DNA of 56,849 bases, taken from positions 1 through 56,849 of the forward strand of contig NZ_JADGHZ010000003.1 in assembly GCF_019683595.1 (NCBI RefSeq), written 5' to 3'. Position numbers and translations under genes: made by a program. Positions within the stretch are counted from its first letter, which is position 1. Each line of letters begins with the position of its first letter. Shown piece after piece: positions 1 to 12,547 of this stretch. The notes below the pieces were generated by a model that saw only the letters and a list, made by a program, of their open reading frames with translations, ran no database searches and was not told the DNA's origin. This DNA comes from Sphaerobacter sp. (GTDB lineage Bacteria > Chloroflexota > Chloroflexia > Thermomicrobiales > Thermomicrobiaceae).

Positions 1-3000
1 GAGCACCCCAGGCTGTTGCCGCAGTTGAGGCACTTGTAGCAGGCGCCGTTGCGGACGGTGATGTGGCCGCAGATGTCGCAGAAGGGTGCGTCGCCCATCA
101 TCTGCGACAGGTGCTCGGACAGCCCGCCGTCGGCTAGCGGCGCCTGGGCTACGGCGACGAGCGACTCCAGCGCGTGGGCCTCGGCACCGTGCCCGTTGAT
201 GCCGTTGGGCGTGGGCTTGACCGCAGCCGCGGCAGCCGCGACCGCAGCCGGCTGCGAGGCAGGGGTTGCCTCGGTGGCAGCCGCCCCCGATGTGCTGTCC
301 TCCGCATCGTCGTCGGTCATCTCGTCACCGACGTCCCCGTGGATCGGCGGCTGCACCTGGACGAAGTCGGTGCGGCCCAGGTACTCGTAGCCGAGCACGC
401 GGAAGACGTAGTCGATGATCGAGGTCGCCATCTTGATGTACGGGTGCCCCTCCACCATGCCCTGCGGCTCAAACCGCTGGAAGGTGAAGGTGTCGACGAA
501 CTCCTCCAGGGGCACGCCGTACTGGAGGCCCTTGGAGATGGCGATGGCGAAGCAGTTCATCAGGCTGCGGAAGGCCGCGCCCTCCTTGTGCATGTCGATG
601 AAGATCTCGCCGAGCGTGCCGTCCTCGTACTCGCCGGTGCGCAGGTAGATCTTGTGCCCGGCGACGCGCCCCTCCTGGGTGAAACCGCGGCGCTTGGCCG
701 GCAGCGGGCGGCGCTTGGGCCGCTCGACGTAGACGATCTGCGGCTCGGCCGCCGGGGCTTCGGCCGCCGCCTTGTCCTTCTCCTTCTCCTCCTGGTCCTG
801 CTTGCTGGCGGAGGAGAGGGGCTGGGACAGCTTGGAGCCGTCGCGGTAGAGGGCCATGGCCTTGAGCCCGAGCCGCCAGGAGGCCATGTACGCCTCCTCG
901 ATGTCCTCCACCGTCACCTCGTTCGGCATGTTGATCGTCTTGGAGATCGCGCCGGAGAGGAACGGCTGGACGGCGGCCATCATGCGGATGTGCCCCATGT
1001 GGTGGATGAAGCGCCGGCCGTGCTTGCCGCACTTGTTGGCGCAGTCGAACACCGGCAGGTGCTCGTCCTTCAGGTGCGGCGCGCCCTCGACCGTCTGCAT
1101 GCCGCAGATGACGTCGTTGGCCTCGGCGATCTGCTGCGGGGTGAAGCCCAGCTCACGCAGCAGGTTGAAGCCGGGCCGCTGCCACTGCTCCGGCGTGAAG
1201 CCGAGGCGGCGCAGCGCCTCCTCGCCCAGCGTCCAGGGGGTGAAGGCGTAGCTCAACTCGAAGACGCTCGGCAGCGCCTGCTCCAGCCGGTCCACCTCCT
1301 CGCTGGTCAGCCCCTTTTCCATGAGCGAGGCGCGGTTGATGTGCGGCGCGTTGTCCAGCGAGAGGGTGCCGAGCACGTAGCGCAGGATGTCTTCGATCTG
1401 CTCCTCGGTGTAGCCCAGGGTGCGCAGCGCCGGAGCGATCGACTGGTTGGCGATCTTGAAGTAGCCGCCGCCGGCCAGCTTCTTGAACTTCACCAGGGCG
1501 AAGTCCGGCTCGACCCCGGTAGTGTCGCAGTCCATCAGGAGCCCGATGGTGCCCGTGGGCGCGAGCAGGGTCGTCTGGGCGTTGCGATAGCCGTACTGCT
1601 CGCCCATCGCCAGCGCCCGGTCCCACGCCTCGCGTGCGGCCTGGACCAGATCCTCCGGGCAGGTGGCGGGGTCGAGCCCGACCGGGACGACCGACAGCCC
1701 CTCGTACTCGCCCGGGTGGGCGTTGTAGGCCGCGCGCCGGTGGTTGCGGATCACCCGCAGCATGTGCTCCCGGTTCTCGGCGTAGGCGGGGAAGGGGCCG
1801 AGCACGCTGGCCAGCTCCGCCGAGGCGGCGTAGGCCTCGCCCGTCATGATCGCCGTGACCGCCGCCGCGATGCCGCGGGCGCGATCGGAGTCGTAGGGCA
1901 GGCCCATGGTCATCAGCATCGAGCCGAGGTTGGCGTAGCCGAGCCCCAGCGTGCGGAACTCGTAGCTCTTCCGGGCGATGGCCTCGCTCGGGAACTGCGC
2001 CATCAGCACGCTGATCTCGAGCACGATGGTCCAGAGGCGAACGGCGTGCCGGAAGCGCTCGATGTCGAAGGTGCGCCGCTCGGCGTCGTAGAACTTCATC
2101 AGGTTCAACGACGCCAGGTTGCACGCCGTGTCGTCGAGGAACATGTACTCGGAGCACGGGTTCGAGGCGTTGATGCGGCCCGACGCGGGGCAGGTGTGCC
2201 AGGCGTTGATGGTGGTGTCGAACTGCACGCCCGGGTCGGCGCACTGCCAGGCGGCCTGGGCGATCTGGTGCCACAAGTCACGCGCCCGCACGGTCTTGGC
2301 GATGCGGCCGTCGGTGCGCCAGCGCAGGTGCCACTCGCCGTCGGTCAGCACGGCACGGATGAACTCGTCGGTGACGCGCACCGAGTTGTTCGAGTTCTGG
2401 CCGGACACGGTCGCATACGCTTCGCCGTTGAAGTCGGCGGAGTAGCCGGCCGCGATGAGCGCGGCGACCTTCTTCTCTTCCTCGGCCTTCCAGTTGATGA
2501 ACGCCTCGATGTCGGGATGGTCGACGTCGACCACGACCATCTTGGCGGCGCGGCGGGTGGTGCCGCCGCTCTTGATCGCCCCGGCGGCGCGGTCGAAGAT
2601 CTTGAGGAAGCTCATCAGACCCGACGACGTGCCGCCGCCGGAGAGGGGCTCACCCTCGGCCCGGATCTTCGAGAAGTTCGTGCCGGAGCCGGAGCCATAC
2701 TTGAAGACGCGCGCCTCGCGGGTGACCAGGTCGAAGATGCCGCCTGGGTTGACCAGGTCGTCCTCGACCGACTGGATGAAGCAGGCGTGCGGCGTGGGAC
2801 GGCTGTAGGCGTCCTGCGAGTACTTCAACTCGCCGGTGTCCGGGTCGATGTAGGAGTGCCCCTGCGCCGGCCCGGTGATGCCGTAGGCGTAGTACAGGCC
2901 GGTGTTGAACCACTGCGGCGAGTTGGGCGCGGCCATCTGATGGACGAGCATGTACTTGAGCTCGTCCTCGAAGGCCTGCGCGTCTTCCTCGCTGGCGAAG

Positions 3001-3392
3001 TAGCCGTAGCGCTCGCCCCAGTCCCGCCAACAGCCGGTCAGGCGGGAGATCACCTGACGGGCGCTGCGCTCGGGGCCGAGCACCGGGTTGCCTTCCGCAT
3101 CCAACAGCGGGTTGCCGTTCTCATCGACCTGCGGCACGCCCGCCTTGCGGAAGTACTTGGACACCATGATGTCGGTAGCCACCTGCGACCAGGAGGCCGG
3201 GATCTCGGCGTCCTGCATCTCGAAGACGACCGAGCCGTCCGGGTTGGTAATCCGCGAGGTGCGCCGCGCCCAGGCAATGGTATCGAAGGGGTCCTGCCCC
3301 GCCTGGGTGAAGACGCGCGTGATCCGCAGCCCCTTCGGCTGCCCGCCCTTGGTTCGCGCCTGACCGCGTCTGCGCTTCTCGCGATCCTCCAT
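1..3392 (-). CDS. nrdJ: Adenosylcobalamin-dependent ribonucleoside-diphosphate reductase (class II), C-terminus close to or beyond window start
   Basis: Reverse-strand reading frame [48 protein letters not shown]...[67 protein letters not shown]...[21 protein letters not shown]...; C-terminal CxxC zinc-type tail [21 protein letters not shown]. It runs off the window start, so it is absent from the ORF track. Confidence 0.95.
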   Translation of the reverse strand, partial: MEDREKRRRGQARTKGGQPKGLRITRVFTQAGQDPFDTIAWARRTSRITNPDGSVVFEMQDAEIPASWSQVATDIMVSKYFRKAGVPQVDENGNPLLDAEGNPVLGPERSARQVISRLTGCWRDWGERYGYFASEEDAQAFEDELKYMLVHQMAAPNSPQWFNTGLYYAYGITGPAQGHSYIDPDTGELKYSQDAYSRPTPHACFIQSVEDDLVNPGGIFDLVTREARVFKYGSGSGTNFSKIRAEGEPLSGGGTSSGLMSFLKIFDRAAGAIKSGGTTRRAAKMVVVDVDHPDIEAFINWKAEEEKKVAALIAAGYSADFNGEAYATVSGQNSNNSVRVTDEFIRAVLTDGEWHLRWRTDGRIAKTVRARDLWHQIAQAAWQCADPGVQFDTTINAWHTCPASGRINASNPCSEYMFLDDTACNLASLNLMKFYDAERRTFDIERFRHAVRLWTIVLEISVLMAQFPSEAIARKSYEFRTLGLGYANLGSMLMTMGLPYDSDRARGIAAAVTAIMTGEAYAASAELASVLGPFPAYAENREHMLRVIRNHRRAAYNAHPGEYEGLSVVPVGLDPATCPEDLVQAAREAWDRALAMGEQYGYRNAQTTLLAPTGTIGLLMDCDTTGVEPDFALVKFKKLAGGGYFKIANQSIAPALRTLGYTEEQIEDILRYVLGTLSLDNAPHINRASLMEKGLTSEEVDRLEQALPSVFELSYAFTPWTLGEEALRRLGFTPEQWQRPGFNLLRELGFTPQQIAEANDVICGMQTVEGAPHLKDEHLPVFDCANKCGKHGRRFIHHMGHIRMMAAVQPFLSGAISKTINMPNEVTVEDIEEAYMASWRLGLKAMALYRDGSKLSQPLSSASKQDQEEKEKDKAAAEAPAAEPQIVYVERPKRRPLPAKRRGFTQEGRVAGHKIYLRTGEYEDGTLGEIFIDMHKEGAAFRSLMNCFAIAISKGLQYGVPLEEFVDTFTFQRFEPQGMVEGHPYIKMATSIIDYVFRVLGYEYLGRTDFVQVQPPIHGDVGDEMTDDDAEDSTSGAAATEATPASQPAAVAAAAAAVKPTPNGINGHGAEAHALESLVAVAQAPLADGGLSEHLSQMMGDAPFCDICGHITVRNGACYKCLNCGNSLGC

Positions 3393-3610
3393 GGGTCCCC
3401 CTCGATTCCGTCAGCCTGCAAACGACCGTCACGCCTTCGATGCCGGGGTTACCGTGAATGCCCCCACCTTCGTCCGTTTTCGCAGAGCAATATCACCCCT
3501 TACCGATCGGCCAAACGCTGATATCAGATGATATGCCCGATGGATGTTCGCCGATTGGTTAGCGAATCCTGCGATTTGTGCGGGACATCTGCCCACTCCG
3601 GGGGGCGGAG

Positions 3611-3657
3611 TGACAATATGTAGTGTACCCCAGCCCTCTAGATACTAGATCTAGTGT
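3611..3657. promoter_or_regulatory. Tandem NrdR-box-like sites upstream of nrdJ
   Basis: TGACAATATGTAGTGT (3611-3626) and ATACTAGATCTAGTGT (3642-3657), each about 13/16 to the NrdR consensus acaCwAtATaTwgtgt, separated by 15 bp (31 bp end-to-end). Confidence 0.7.
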
Positions 3658-3897
3658 ACCAGCCCCTTAGTTCGCTGTCTAGTGTTGCCTCGAGGTCACA
3701 AGTTGTCAGAACATTTGAACTGTACGTACATCACGAATCCTAGTCTAGCGGCTGCGCTGGGGATGCGCAAGCCCCTTCACCGCGCGAGTTCGGTTGTGCA
3801 CCGCTGGCACGAAACACGAGGTTGAGGAGCCTGCTCACGTGATCTTGTCTGCCTCCGAAAGTCGGCAACAGTGCCTTCACCACTGTTGCACGTGAAT

Positions 3898-3975
3898 GGT
3901 CATCCTGGGCGGAGCGAAGGATCGCTGTTGAGGTGGCTACTCTAACGAGAGATCCTTCGCTGCGCTCAGGATGAC
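3898..3975. repeat. Dispersed inverted repeat of the GTCATCCTGAGCGNAGCGAAGGATC family (copy 1)
   Basis: gtcatcctgggcggagcgaaggatc ... gatccttcgctgcgctcaggatgac arms; gives the spurious peptide CHPERSEGS...ILRSAQDD in the ORF track. Confidence 0.8.
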
Positions 3976-4146
3976 ATGGCGGCTCAGGATGGCATGGTCT
4001 TGACATGGAGATGCCAGAAACGGAGCCAATGAGGGGAGTGGCGAGCCGCTCGCTGGCTTGCCCAGCGCGCTCGCGCCGCCAAGTCGCCCGAAGTGACAAG
4101 CCAGAGCCCCTCGGTACCGGGCGACCCGGCGTCGAGGGGCAACCGC

Positions 4147-5810
<1,664 letters not shown>

Positions 5811-5824
5811 CCTGACTCCGCGCC

Positions 5825-6661
5825 CTACCCGTCCTGCCGGACGCGCTCGGCTTCGAGCTGCTGGATGCGCCGCGCGGCGCGCTGGTTGATCTGGCGGAAG
5901 ATCCAGGGGGGCTGGCGGGTTGCGGCCTCGGCAGCCAGGGTGGCCGGGTCGACGTAGCCCGGACGGCGGTGCTCGGGGATCTCCGGCAGGAAGGGGAGCC
6001 AGTCGCGCACCGCACCCCAGCCGTTCAGCAGCCACTGCTCGCCGATGCTGAAGAGCGCCGACACGGCCCAGTAGAGGACCGGCCCGGCCGGCGCATGCCA
6101 ACCGATCGCGACGACGAGCGCGGGGGAGAGGAGCGTTATCCCTGCCAGCACCTGTCCCTGCCCGCGCGCAGCCCCGCGCTGTCCGGCTGGACGTGCCATC
6201 ATACCGGTGAGGAGTTGGAACAAGCCGGCGGCGATCGGCAGGATATGCAGCGGATCCGCCGTCGCCAGGTCGGGCAGCCAGAGGAACGACGTTGTCCAGG
6301 CGCCGTCGCCCGCGCGCGACAGTTCGCGAATGGCGGCGAGCAGGCCGATGAAGAAGGGGATCCCGATGACGGTGGGCAGGCAGCCAGCGGCCGGGTTGAT
6401 CCCGTGCTGCTGGTAGAGCTTGAGCGTCTCGGCCGAGCGGCGCTGGCGGTCGTCGGGGTACTTCTCCTGCAGTTCCCGCAGCGCGGGCTGGATGGCACGC
6501 AGCGCGGCGGTGCTGCGCCGCGTCCGCACGGTGATCGGCAGGAGCGCGATCTTGAGCAGCAGGGTAAAGAGGATGACCGCAAGCCCGGCGCTGCCCGTAA
6601 CCGCCGCGAGGCCCCGCAGGCCCCCAGCGATCAGATCGACGAACTGCTCCCAGCCTGGCAC
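5825..6661 (-). CDS. yidC: YidC/Oxa1-family membrane protein insertase
   Basis: WEQFVDLIAGGLRGLAAVTGSAGLAVILFTLLLKIALLPITVRTRRSTAALRAIQPALRELQEKYPDDRQR...GINPAAGCLPTVIGIPFFIGLL; GTG start inferred. Confidence 0.88.
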   Translation of the reverse strand: MPGWEQFVDLIAGGLRGLAAVTGSAGLAVILFTLLLKIALLPITVRTRRSTAALRAIQPALRELQEKYPDDRQRRSAETLKLYQQHGINPAAGCLPTVIGIPFFIGLLAAIRELSRAGDGAWTTSFLWLPDLATADPLHILPIAAGLFQLLTGMMARPAGQRGAARGQGQVLAGITLLSPALVVAIGWHAPAGPVLYWAVSALFSIGEQWLLNGWGAVRDWLPFLPEIPEHRRPGYVDPATLAAEAATRQPPWIFRQINQRAARRIQQLEAERVRQDG

Positions 6662-6939
6662 CCGCTGTCCCTCTTCCGACCTGGACCCATCGTCAAACGC
6701 ACCACAAACGCACGACGCCGGACCCCCGGCACTTGCCAGCCTAACAGCCGCCCGTCGCGTCTCCAACGGCCAATTGGTCCCGAGTGTGGTGCATAACCGG
6801 AGAAGGACCTCGACGGGTCGGTCGAACCTGCGCGGTCAGTGGGTGACCAGCGCCAGCCCAAATAGGAGTGCGGCGGCCAGAGCGGTCGCTCTGGTATGTC
6901 GCGAGGCCGGATTCCCAGCGCGGCCCATAGGTGCCGAGG

Positions 6940-7080
6940 ATGGGAGGTATAAGGATCCGCGCATCGTGGCGCGTGCCCGGGGCTCAAGCCGCCGGGCACC
7001 CACCACGGCGCGGGGATCCTCACGCCACCCATCCGCGGTTCGCACCATCCGTCCCCGGGCACGCGCCACGCACGCATCCC
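6940..7080. repeat. Copy of GCCCGGGGC(T)CAAGCCGCCGGGC / GGATCCTCACxCCACCC dispersed repeat
   Basis: gcgtgcccggggctcaagccgccgggcacccaccacggcgcggggatcctcacgccaccc...ccccgggcacgcgcc. Confidence 0.75.
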
Positions 7081-7227
7081 CAGATCACGCAGTCAGCACC
7101 GGGAGGAAATGGGGACCTCGACGCGGACGGAGCCTCGTTGGCCCGCGCCATGGCCGGGGGAGGGACGGCGCCGGGAGATCCGCCCGCGGCTGCTGCCGTG
7201 CCCGACTCCGACAACGCAAACGCAAGC

Positions 7228-7252
7228 GGCCCGGCGATACGCTCGCCGGGCC
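7228..7252 (-). terminator. Hairpin downstream of manganese catalase
   Basis: GGCCCGGCGA-tacgc-TCGCCGGGCC perfect 10-bp stem. Confidence 0.65.
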
Positions 7253-7286
7253 GGTGCTTGGGCGTCGGATGTGGATCGAGAGGCGC

Positions 7287-8177
7287 CTAGGCGTTCGCCA
7301 TGAGGCGCTTGGCGATCTCGGCCAGTTCCTCCGGGCCGATACCGGGTGCGAACTCCTCCGGCACTTCCGGCAGGTCCGGCATCGCGCCGCCCTGCGGCGC
7401 GCCGTCGACCACCTCGAGGGCGCCGCCATCATCCGGGTGGGTCCCGCTCCAGATCTTGGCGACTTCCTTGTAGTCGTCGAGGCTGAAGCGGTACAGCTTG
7501 CGGTGCGCGCCCTGCTCCTCGAAGGCACGCGCCTCCGGGAAGTCGGAGTTCTTGATATTCGGGATCGGCAGCATCTTGGAGACATCCACGCCGGTGATGC
7601 TCTCGAGGGCCTTGGCGTAGGCCAGGGCGTGGACGCCGCCGCGCACCAGCAGGTAGCCGAGCATCTGCCGGGCCACCGGGTGGTCGGTCATTTCATAGAC
7701 GCGGATCTTCTGGGTGCGGGCGCCGTTCTCCAGGAAGAAGTTGTGCAGCAGGTCGAGGACGAGGTTCCCGCTGGAGAAGACGTAGTCGCCGGTCCAGTGC
7801 CCGCCCATCGAGTTGCCGACGAGCGCGGTCTGGCCGGTGGCGATGGCGTGGTGGGTGTTGCGCCAGTTCTTTGCGGCCGCCAGCGGCGCGGTCTCCGGAG
7901 CGCCGTCCTTGGTCGCGCCGGTCATCAGCAGGTTGATCGTGTGGGCCACCAACTCGATGTGGCCGATCTCCTCCGTCGCGATGTTCGCGATCAGGTGATA
8001 GTAGGGCTTGAGCTTTTCGCGACCCCGGAAGTTGAACGACTGGTACATGTAGTTCATCAGGGTCGACATCTCGCCGAAGCGGCCGCCGAGCAACTCCTGC
8101 ACCGCGGCAGCGGCGTTGGGGTCCGGCTCCTTCGGCTGAGGCAGCTCCACCTGAAGGCGATCGATACGAAGGAACAT
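7287..8177 (-). CDS. Manganese catalase family protein
   Basis: MFLRIDRLQVELPQPKEPDPNAAAAVQELLGGRFGEMSTLMNYMYQSFNFRGREKLKPYYHLIANIATEEIGHIELVAHTINLL; RBS AGGAGGAAGCGTGATG. Confidence 0.95.
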   Translation of the reverse strand: MFLRIDRLQVELPQPKEPDPNAAAAVQELLGGRFGEMSTLMNYMYQSFNFRGREKLKPYYHLIANIATEEIGHIELVAHTINLLMTGATKDGAPETAPLAAAKNWRNTHHAIATGQTALVGNSMGGHWTGDYVFSSGNLVLDLLHNFFLENGARTQKIRVYEMTDHPVARQMLGYLLVRGGVHALAYAKALESITGVDVSKMLPIPNIKNSDFPEARAFEEQGAHRKLYRFSLDDYKEVAKIWSGTHPDDGGALEVVDGAPQGGAMPDLPEVPEEFAPGIGPEELAEIAKRLMANA

Positions 8178-8510
8178 CACGCTTCCTCCTCGACGCCGCG
8201 CACGTGGCCCGGCGTCGCACGGGCGGCGGAGGTGGGGCTGGGCGGATCCACCTCCCGCCGGAGACACCATGAGGCCCCGCATCCACCACCTTTATCGTCG
8301 CCCAGCCCAAAGCCAGGGTGGATGGAGGAAGTCGGCGCGGGGCCTCTGCCCGCAGCACGCTCTGTGCTAAAAATAACCCTACCACGATATGCGCACGTGG
8401 TCCAATCGGGTCTTTTCATAATCTCTCGCGGTGGTGGGATGGCACCGTTCCGCTCCGGTCAGATCGTGTACGGATCGCGGGCGGAGAGGCGGGGTGGGGT
8501 GTGTGACGCC

Positions 8511-9515
8511 CTACAGTTCCTCGAGGCTGTCTCGGATGACGTCGAAGTATTCCAGGGCGAGGCCGGTGCCGATGGCGACGCAACTGAGCGGGTCGTCGGC
8601 CACGTAGCAGGGGACGCCGGTGACCTCGGTCAGCAGGTCGCTCAGGTGACGCAGGAGCGCACCGCCGCCGGTCAGGATCATCCCCTTGTCGATGATGTCG
8701 GACGATAGCTCCGGCGGGGTCTCCTCCAGCACCGCCCGCACGGCGCCGATGACTGCCTCCAGCGGCTCGGTGATCGCCTCGACGATCTCGTTGGCGTGGA
8801 TCTGGATCGTCCGCGGCAGCCCGGCGACTTCGTCACGCCCGCGCACCTCCATGAAGAGGTCTTCGTCCACCGGCATGGCCGAGCCGATGGCGATCTTGAC
8901 CTCCTCGGCGGTGCGCTCGCCGATGCGCAGGTTGTACTTCCGCTTGATGTAGTTGGCGATGGCTTCGTCGAACTTGTTGCCGCCGACGCGGATCGAGCGG
9001 GCAACGACGATGCCGTTGAGGGAGATGACGGCGACCTCGGTGGTGCCGCCGCCGATGTCGATGACCATGTTCCCGCTCGGGTCCGCCACCGGCACCTTGG
9101 CGCCGATCGCCGCCGCCAGCGGCTCGCTGATCAGGTAGGCCCGGCGCGCGCCGGCGTTCAATGCGGCGTCGCGCACCGCGCGCCGCTCTACGCCGGTGAC
9201 TCCGGCCGGCACGCAGATCATCACCTCCGGCCGGACGAGCGAGAAGCGTCCCACCGCCTTGTTGATGAAGTAGCGCAGCATCTCCTGGGTGACGACGTAG
9301 TCGGCGATCACGCCGTCGCGCATCGGGCGCACGACCTCGATCGTTTCCCGCGGCTCACGCCCGAGCATGTTACGCGCCTCGATGCCGACGGCTTTGACCT
9401 TGCCGTCTTTTGCGGAGATGGCAACCACCGACGGCTCATTGATGACGATGCCGCGGCCACGAACAAAGACGAGCACGTTTGCAGTGCCCAGGTCGATTCC
9501 GAGTTGCTTTGCCAA
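8511..9515 (-). CDS. mreB: Rod shape-determining protein MreB/Mbl family
   Basis: [55 protein letters not shown]...[19 protein letters not shown]...[14 protein letters not shown] start inferred (ORF extends to 9554). Confidence 0.93.
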   Translation of the reverse strand: MAKQLGIDLGTANVLVFVRGRGIVINEPSVVAISAKDGKVKAVGIEARNMLGREPRETIEVVRPMRDGVIADYVVTQEMLRYFINKAVGRFSLVRPEVMICVPAGVTGVERRAVRDAALNAGARRAYLISEPLAAAIGAKVPVADPSGNMVIDIGGGTTEVAVISLNGIVVARSIRVGGNKFDEAIANYIKRKYNLRIGERTAEEVKIAIGSAMPVDEDLFMEVRGRDEVAGLPRTIQIHANEIVEAITEPLEAVIGAVRAVLEETPPELSSDIIDKGMILTGGGALLRHLSDLLTEVTGVPCYVADDPLSCVAIGTGLALEYFDVIRDSLEEL

Positions 9516-9873
9516 GGGCTCTCGCTCCGTCGCCACCGAACGGGCACATACCAAACGGTGTCCGGGTCGCCCTGACCAGACACCGCCGCCCGGGATTGTA
9601 TCACGGCCGCCCGACTGAGGGCCGACACGGCCGGCGCGAGCCCGTTCCCACGATGCGCGGGAGCCAGGCGGTCACCGCCCCGCGCTCCGCAGCCAGCGCC
9701 TGCCGCCGAGGCGACGAGGATCTGACCAGGCCAGCCACCTACACCACGAAGCCGGGAGGTGCGTACGGCCGGGTATAAGATAGCCAGGGCCGAGGCGCTG
9801 CGGTCGTGGCCGCGCTGGCCCGGCTCGCCGTCCTCGATGCCACCGCGTTCGCCGCGAGAGGATCGTCGAGAGC

Positions 9874-10542
9874 ATGTTGGTCGTCGTGCTCGAACTGTTC
9901 GGCACCTTTGTCTTCGCGCTCAGCGGCGCGATGGTGGGTGTTCAGAAGCGGCTCGACCTGTTCGGCGTGCTCGTGCTCTCCTTCGCGGTGGGCGTTGCGG
10001 GTGGGATGACCCGCGATGTGCTGCTCGGGGCGGTGCCGCCGGTCGCGATCAGCGACTGGCGCTACATCGTCGTCGCGCTCGGAGCGGGGCTCCTGACGTT
10101 CCATTGGTGGCCGGTCATCGACCGGCTGCGCGGCACGGTGCTGATCTTCGATGGTGCCGGGCTGGCGCTCTTCGCGGTCTCCGGCGCGCAGAAGGCGCTC
10201 GACGCCGGCATCAACCCGGTCGCCGCGGTGCTGCTCGGTGTGCTGACGGGTGTCGGCGGGGGCATGCTGCGTGACGTGCTGGTGTCGGAGATCCCCACCG
10301 TCCTGCGCTCCGAACTCTACGCCGTCGCCGCGCTGGCGGGCGCGACCGTGGTCGTCATCGGCGACCGGCTGCCGGTTCCCGCATCCGTGGCGATGATCGC
10401 GGGCGCGCTTCTCTGCTTTGGTCTCCGCGTGGTGGCGATCCGCCGCGGGTGGCAGTTGCCGACGCCTCGGCCGTCGGACCAGTCGCGCCGGGATGAGATC
10501 TCGCCGGTCGAGACGACGGAGGAGCGCGCACCGAGGCGGTAG
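9874..10542 (+). CDS. Trimeric intracellular cation channel (TRIC)/UPF0126 family membrane protein
   Basis: Two GGMTRDVLLG / GGMLRDVL repeats within a seven-TM-like protein typical of YadS/UPF0126. Confidence 0.88.
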   Translation: MLVVVLELFGTFVFALSGAMVGVQKRLDLFGVLVLSFAVGVAGGMTRDVLLGAVPPVAISDWRYIVVALGAGLLTFHWWPVIDRLRGTVLIFDGAGLALFAVSGAQKALDAGINPVAAVLLGVLTGVGGGMLRDVLVSEIPTVLRSELYAVAALAGATVVVIGDRLPVPASVAMIAGALLCFGLRVVAIRRGWQLPTPRPSDQSRRDEISPVETTEERAPRR

Positions 10543-10565
10543 GCGACGGTGCGTACGGCGCCTGC

Positions 10566-11417
10566 CTAGGGCGTGTCCGGCTCCACGCCCTTGGCCTGGA
10601 GCTTCGCGATGTCCGCCTCCGTCTCGGCGAGTTGGCGGCGGATGATCGGCAGGCGGTCGCGGTAGCGCGCCATGTCCTGTCGCTGGTCGTCCCGCTCGGC
10701 TCGCAGTCGCTCCAGCCCGGCGTGCACCTCCTGGCGCCGGCGCTCCAGTTCGACGCAGGCGGGACAGCGCCCCTTGGGGTCTTGCCAGCCGCCGCAGGCC
10801 GGGCACGGGCGGGTGAGATCCGCCAGGGTGTAGGCCGGCAGCGGGTTCCCGGCGTCGGCCCGCTCCAGCGCCTCCTCCGCGACGATCGAGAAGCCCTGGC
10901 GCAGGTGCGTCACCAGTGCGTCACGCTCCTCCGCCGGCAAGTCGCTCGGCACCAGGGACTCGACATCGCCCGACGCGCGCGTGAGCTGCGGCAGCGCCAC
11001 CTGGTGGCCGCGCTCGGCCCAGTCGACCTCCTCCTGGTAGTGCAGGGTGGCATCCCCGGCTCGGAGCGTCACCGCCGCCGGCCCGGCCGTGCGAACCTCG
11101 ACCACCTCGATCGGCGTGGCGGGCAACTGGCGCCGGGGCACATCCCGCGGCGTGGGCCGCAGCGCCGCCAGGTCCTGCTCGGCCTGGGCGATGGCGGCGT
11201 CGAGCTGCGCGATCCGCTCCGTCCAGGGGTTCTCCGGCTGGAAGGCAAGCTCGGCCCGCGCCAGGTCGTACTCGAGGTTGCTCTTGCGTTGCAGCAGGCG
11301 CCGCAGGCTGCGGCGTTCCGCGTCCCGGATGTACGGCTGTCCCGGCTCCGCGGACGGCGTGCCGTTCCGCTCCGCGGCCGGGGGCTCCTCGCGTCGTTGG
11401 AATGGCCACCAGGACAT
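10566..11417 (-). CDS. Hypothetical protein, coiled coil with CxxC...CxxC zinc ribbon-like motif
   Basis: MSWWPFQRREEPPAAERNG...CPACGGWQDPKGRCPACVELERRRQEVHAGLERLRAERDDQRQDMARYRDRLPIIRRQLAETEADIAKL. Confidence 0.6.
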   Translation of the reverse strand: MSWWPFQRREEPPAAERNGTPSAEPGQPYIRDAERRSLRRLLQRKSNLEYDLARAELAFQPENPWTERIAQLDAAIAQAEQDLAALRPTPRDVPRRQLPATPIEVVEVRTAGPAAVTLRAGDATLHYQEEVDWAERGHQVALPQLTRASGDVESLVPSDLPAEERDALVTHLRQGFSIVAEEALERADAGNPLPAYTLADLTRPCPACGGWQDPKGRCPACVELERRRQEVHAGLERLRAERDDQRQDMARYRDRLPIIRRQLAETEADIAKLQAKGVEPDTP

Positions 11418-11461
11418 CGGCTCGGCCCTCCATTCTCTCAGGACGTAGATCGCGGCGCCCG

Positions 11462-12457
11462 CTACTGTGGGCGTGGGGCGGGGATCTCCCACCGGTCGAC
11501 CACATCGAGTGCGCGCCCCAGCGCCTCGGCGATCTCCGGCGGCGGCGGGATCCCCTCGATCACGCCGAGCGGCTGCTGGTGCGACGCCCCGCTACCGTCG
11601 AGCGCCTGCAACCCGCCGTGCAGCTCGACCCGCCGCCAGCCATCGGTCACGGCATAGGCACCGACCACCCGGCCGTAGCCCCCGCTGACCCAGCGGAGAT
11701 TGACGCCGACGGCGTCGCCTTGGGCATCCGCCACCACCCGCAGCGGGTGCCGCCAGGTGGCGGCCACCTGCTCCCCTGCGGCAAGCAAGTCGCTGGCCGC
11801 CTCGGTGCGCGTCACCCGCCGGACTGCGTGGGGGCTGACCCCGGTGCGCTCGGCGTAGAGCCGCCGGACCCGGTCGCTGCGCCAGGCAACGACGGCCACC
11901 GCCAGCAGGCCCACGTGGATCGCGCCCGTGACCCCGCTCAGGACCGGCGTGTCCCGCGTGTAGATCTGCGACCAGTCACCGACGAGCCCACCGGCGAAGT
12001 CGAGGACGGGGTAGAAGACGAGCGAATTCACCAGGTCGATTGCGCCGAACATGAACAGCAGGTAGTTCACCGGCGGGGACAGCGGGCGCAGCACCACAAA
12101 CGCAATTGCCGCGACCCCCATCACCACACTCACCAGGTTCCCCGAGAGCGCGATCCAGAAGACGTCGGCCGGGGTGTAGAACCCCTGATGCTCGACATAA
12201 CCGAAGAAAAAGTAGTAACCGAAGCCCAGGATCTCGCCGCCGAACGCGCGGACGGCGACGGCGTGGCCGATCTCGTGGAGCAGAACGCTGATCGGCAGGA
12301 GGAGGAAGAAGGCGGCCTCGGCGAGGTGCTGGCGGTCGGCGCGGGTGAAGGTGGCGTCGAACAGGGTCGCGCGCTGGCGCACGGTCGTCACGAGCGTGCG
12401 GATCGAGATCAGCACCATGAAAAGGCTGAGGATGGCGAAGAGGTCGAGCGTCGGCAC
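11462..12457 (-). CDS. Membrane-embedded HExxH (M50-like) metalloprotease/hypothetical membrane protein
   Basis: GTG start VPTLDLFAILSLFMVLISIRTL...; FFLLLPISVLLHEIGHAVAVRAFGGEILGFGYYFFFG; multiple TM segments. Confidence 0.65.
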   Translation of the reverse strand: MPTLDLFAILSLFMVLISIRTLVTTVRQRATLFDATFTRADRQHLAEAAFFLLLPISVLLHEIGHAVAVRAFGGEILGFGYYFFFGYVEHQGFYTPADVFWIALSGNLVSVVMGVAAIAFVVLRPLSPPVNYLLFMFGAIDLVNSLVFYPVLDFAGGLVGDWSQIYTRDTPVLSGVTGAIHVGLLAVAVVAWRSDRVRRLYAERTGVSPHAVRRVTRTEAASDLLAAGEQVAATWRHPLRVVADAQGDAVGVNLRWVSGGYGRVVGAYAVTDGWRRVELHGGLQALDGSGASHQQPLGVIEGIPPPPEIAEALGRALDVVDRWEIPAPRPQ

Positions 12458-12547
12458 GGGGAGACTCCCTGGCCTTTCCGTCCCGGCAATTGTAGCATCG
12501 GGGTGCACGGTCCGGCGGAGCGGCGCGAAGGGGGACGCGAGCGGACC

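Noticed and set aside
174-3521. 1115-aa + strand ORF
   Set aside because: Antisense shadow of nrdJ in high-GC DNA; low-complexity R/G/V/L composition and no recognisable domain. The - strand frame is unmistakably NrdJ.
5825-6661. Expected rpmH-rnpA-yidC origin locus
   Set aside because: No rpmH or rnpA is adjacent; this is a stand-alone yidC, so the origin is not inferred here.
6420-8708. 762-aa + strand ORF
   Set aside because: Spans an intergenic repeat and the antisense of Mn-catalase; no coherent domain.
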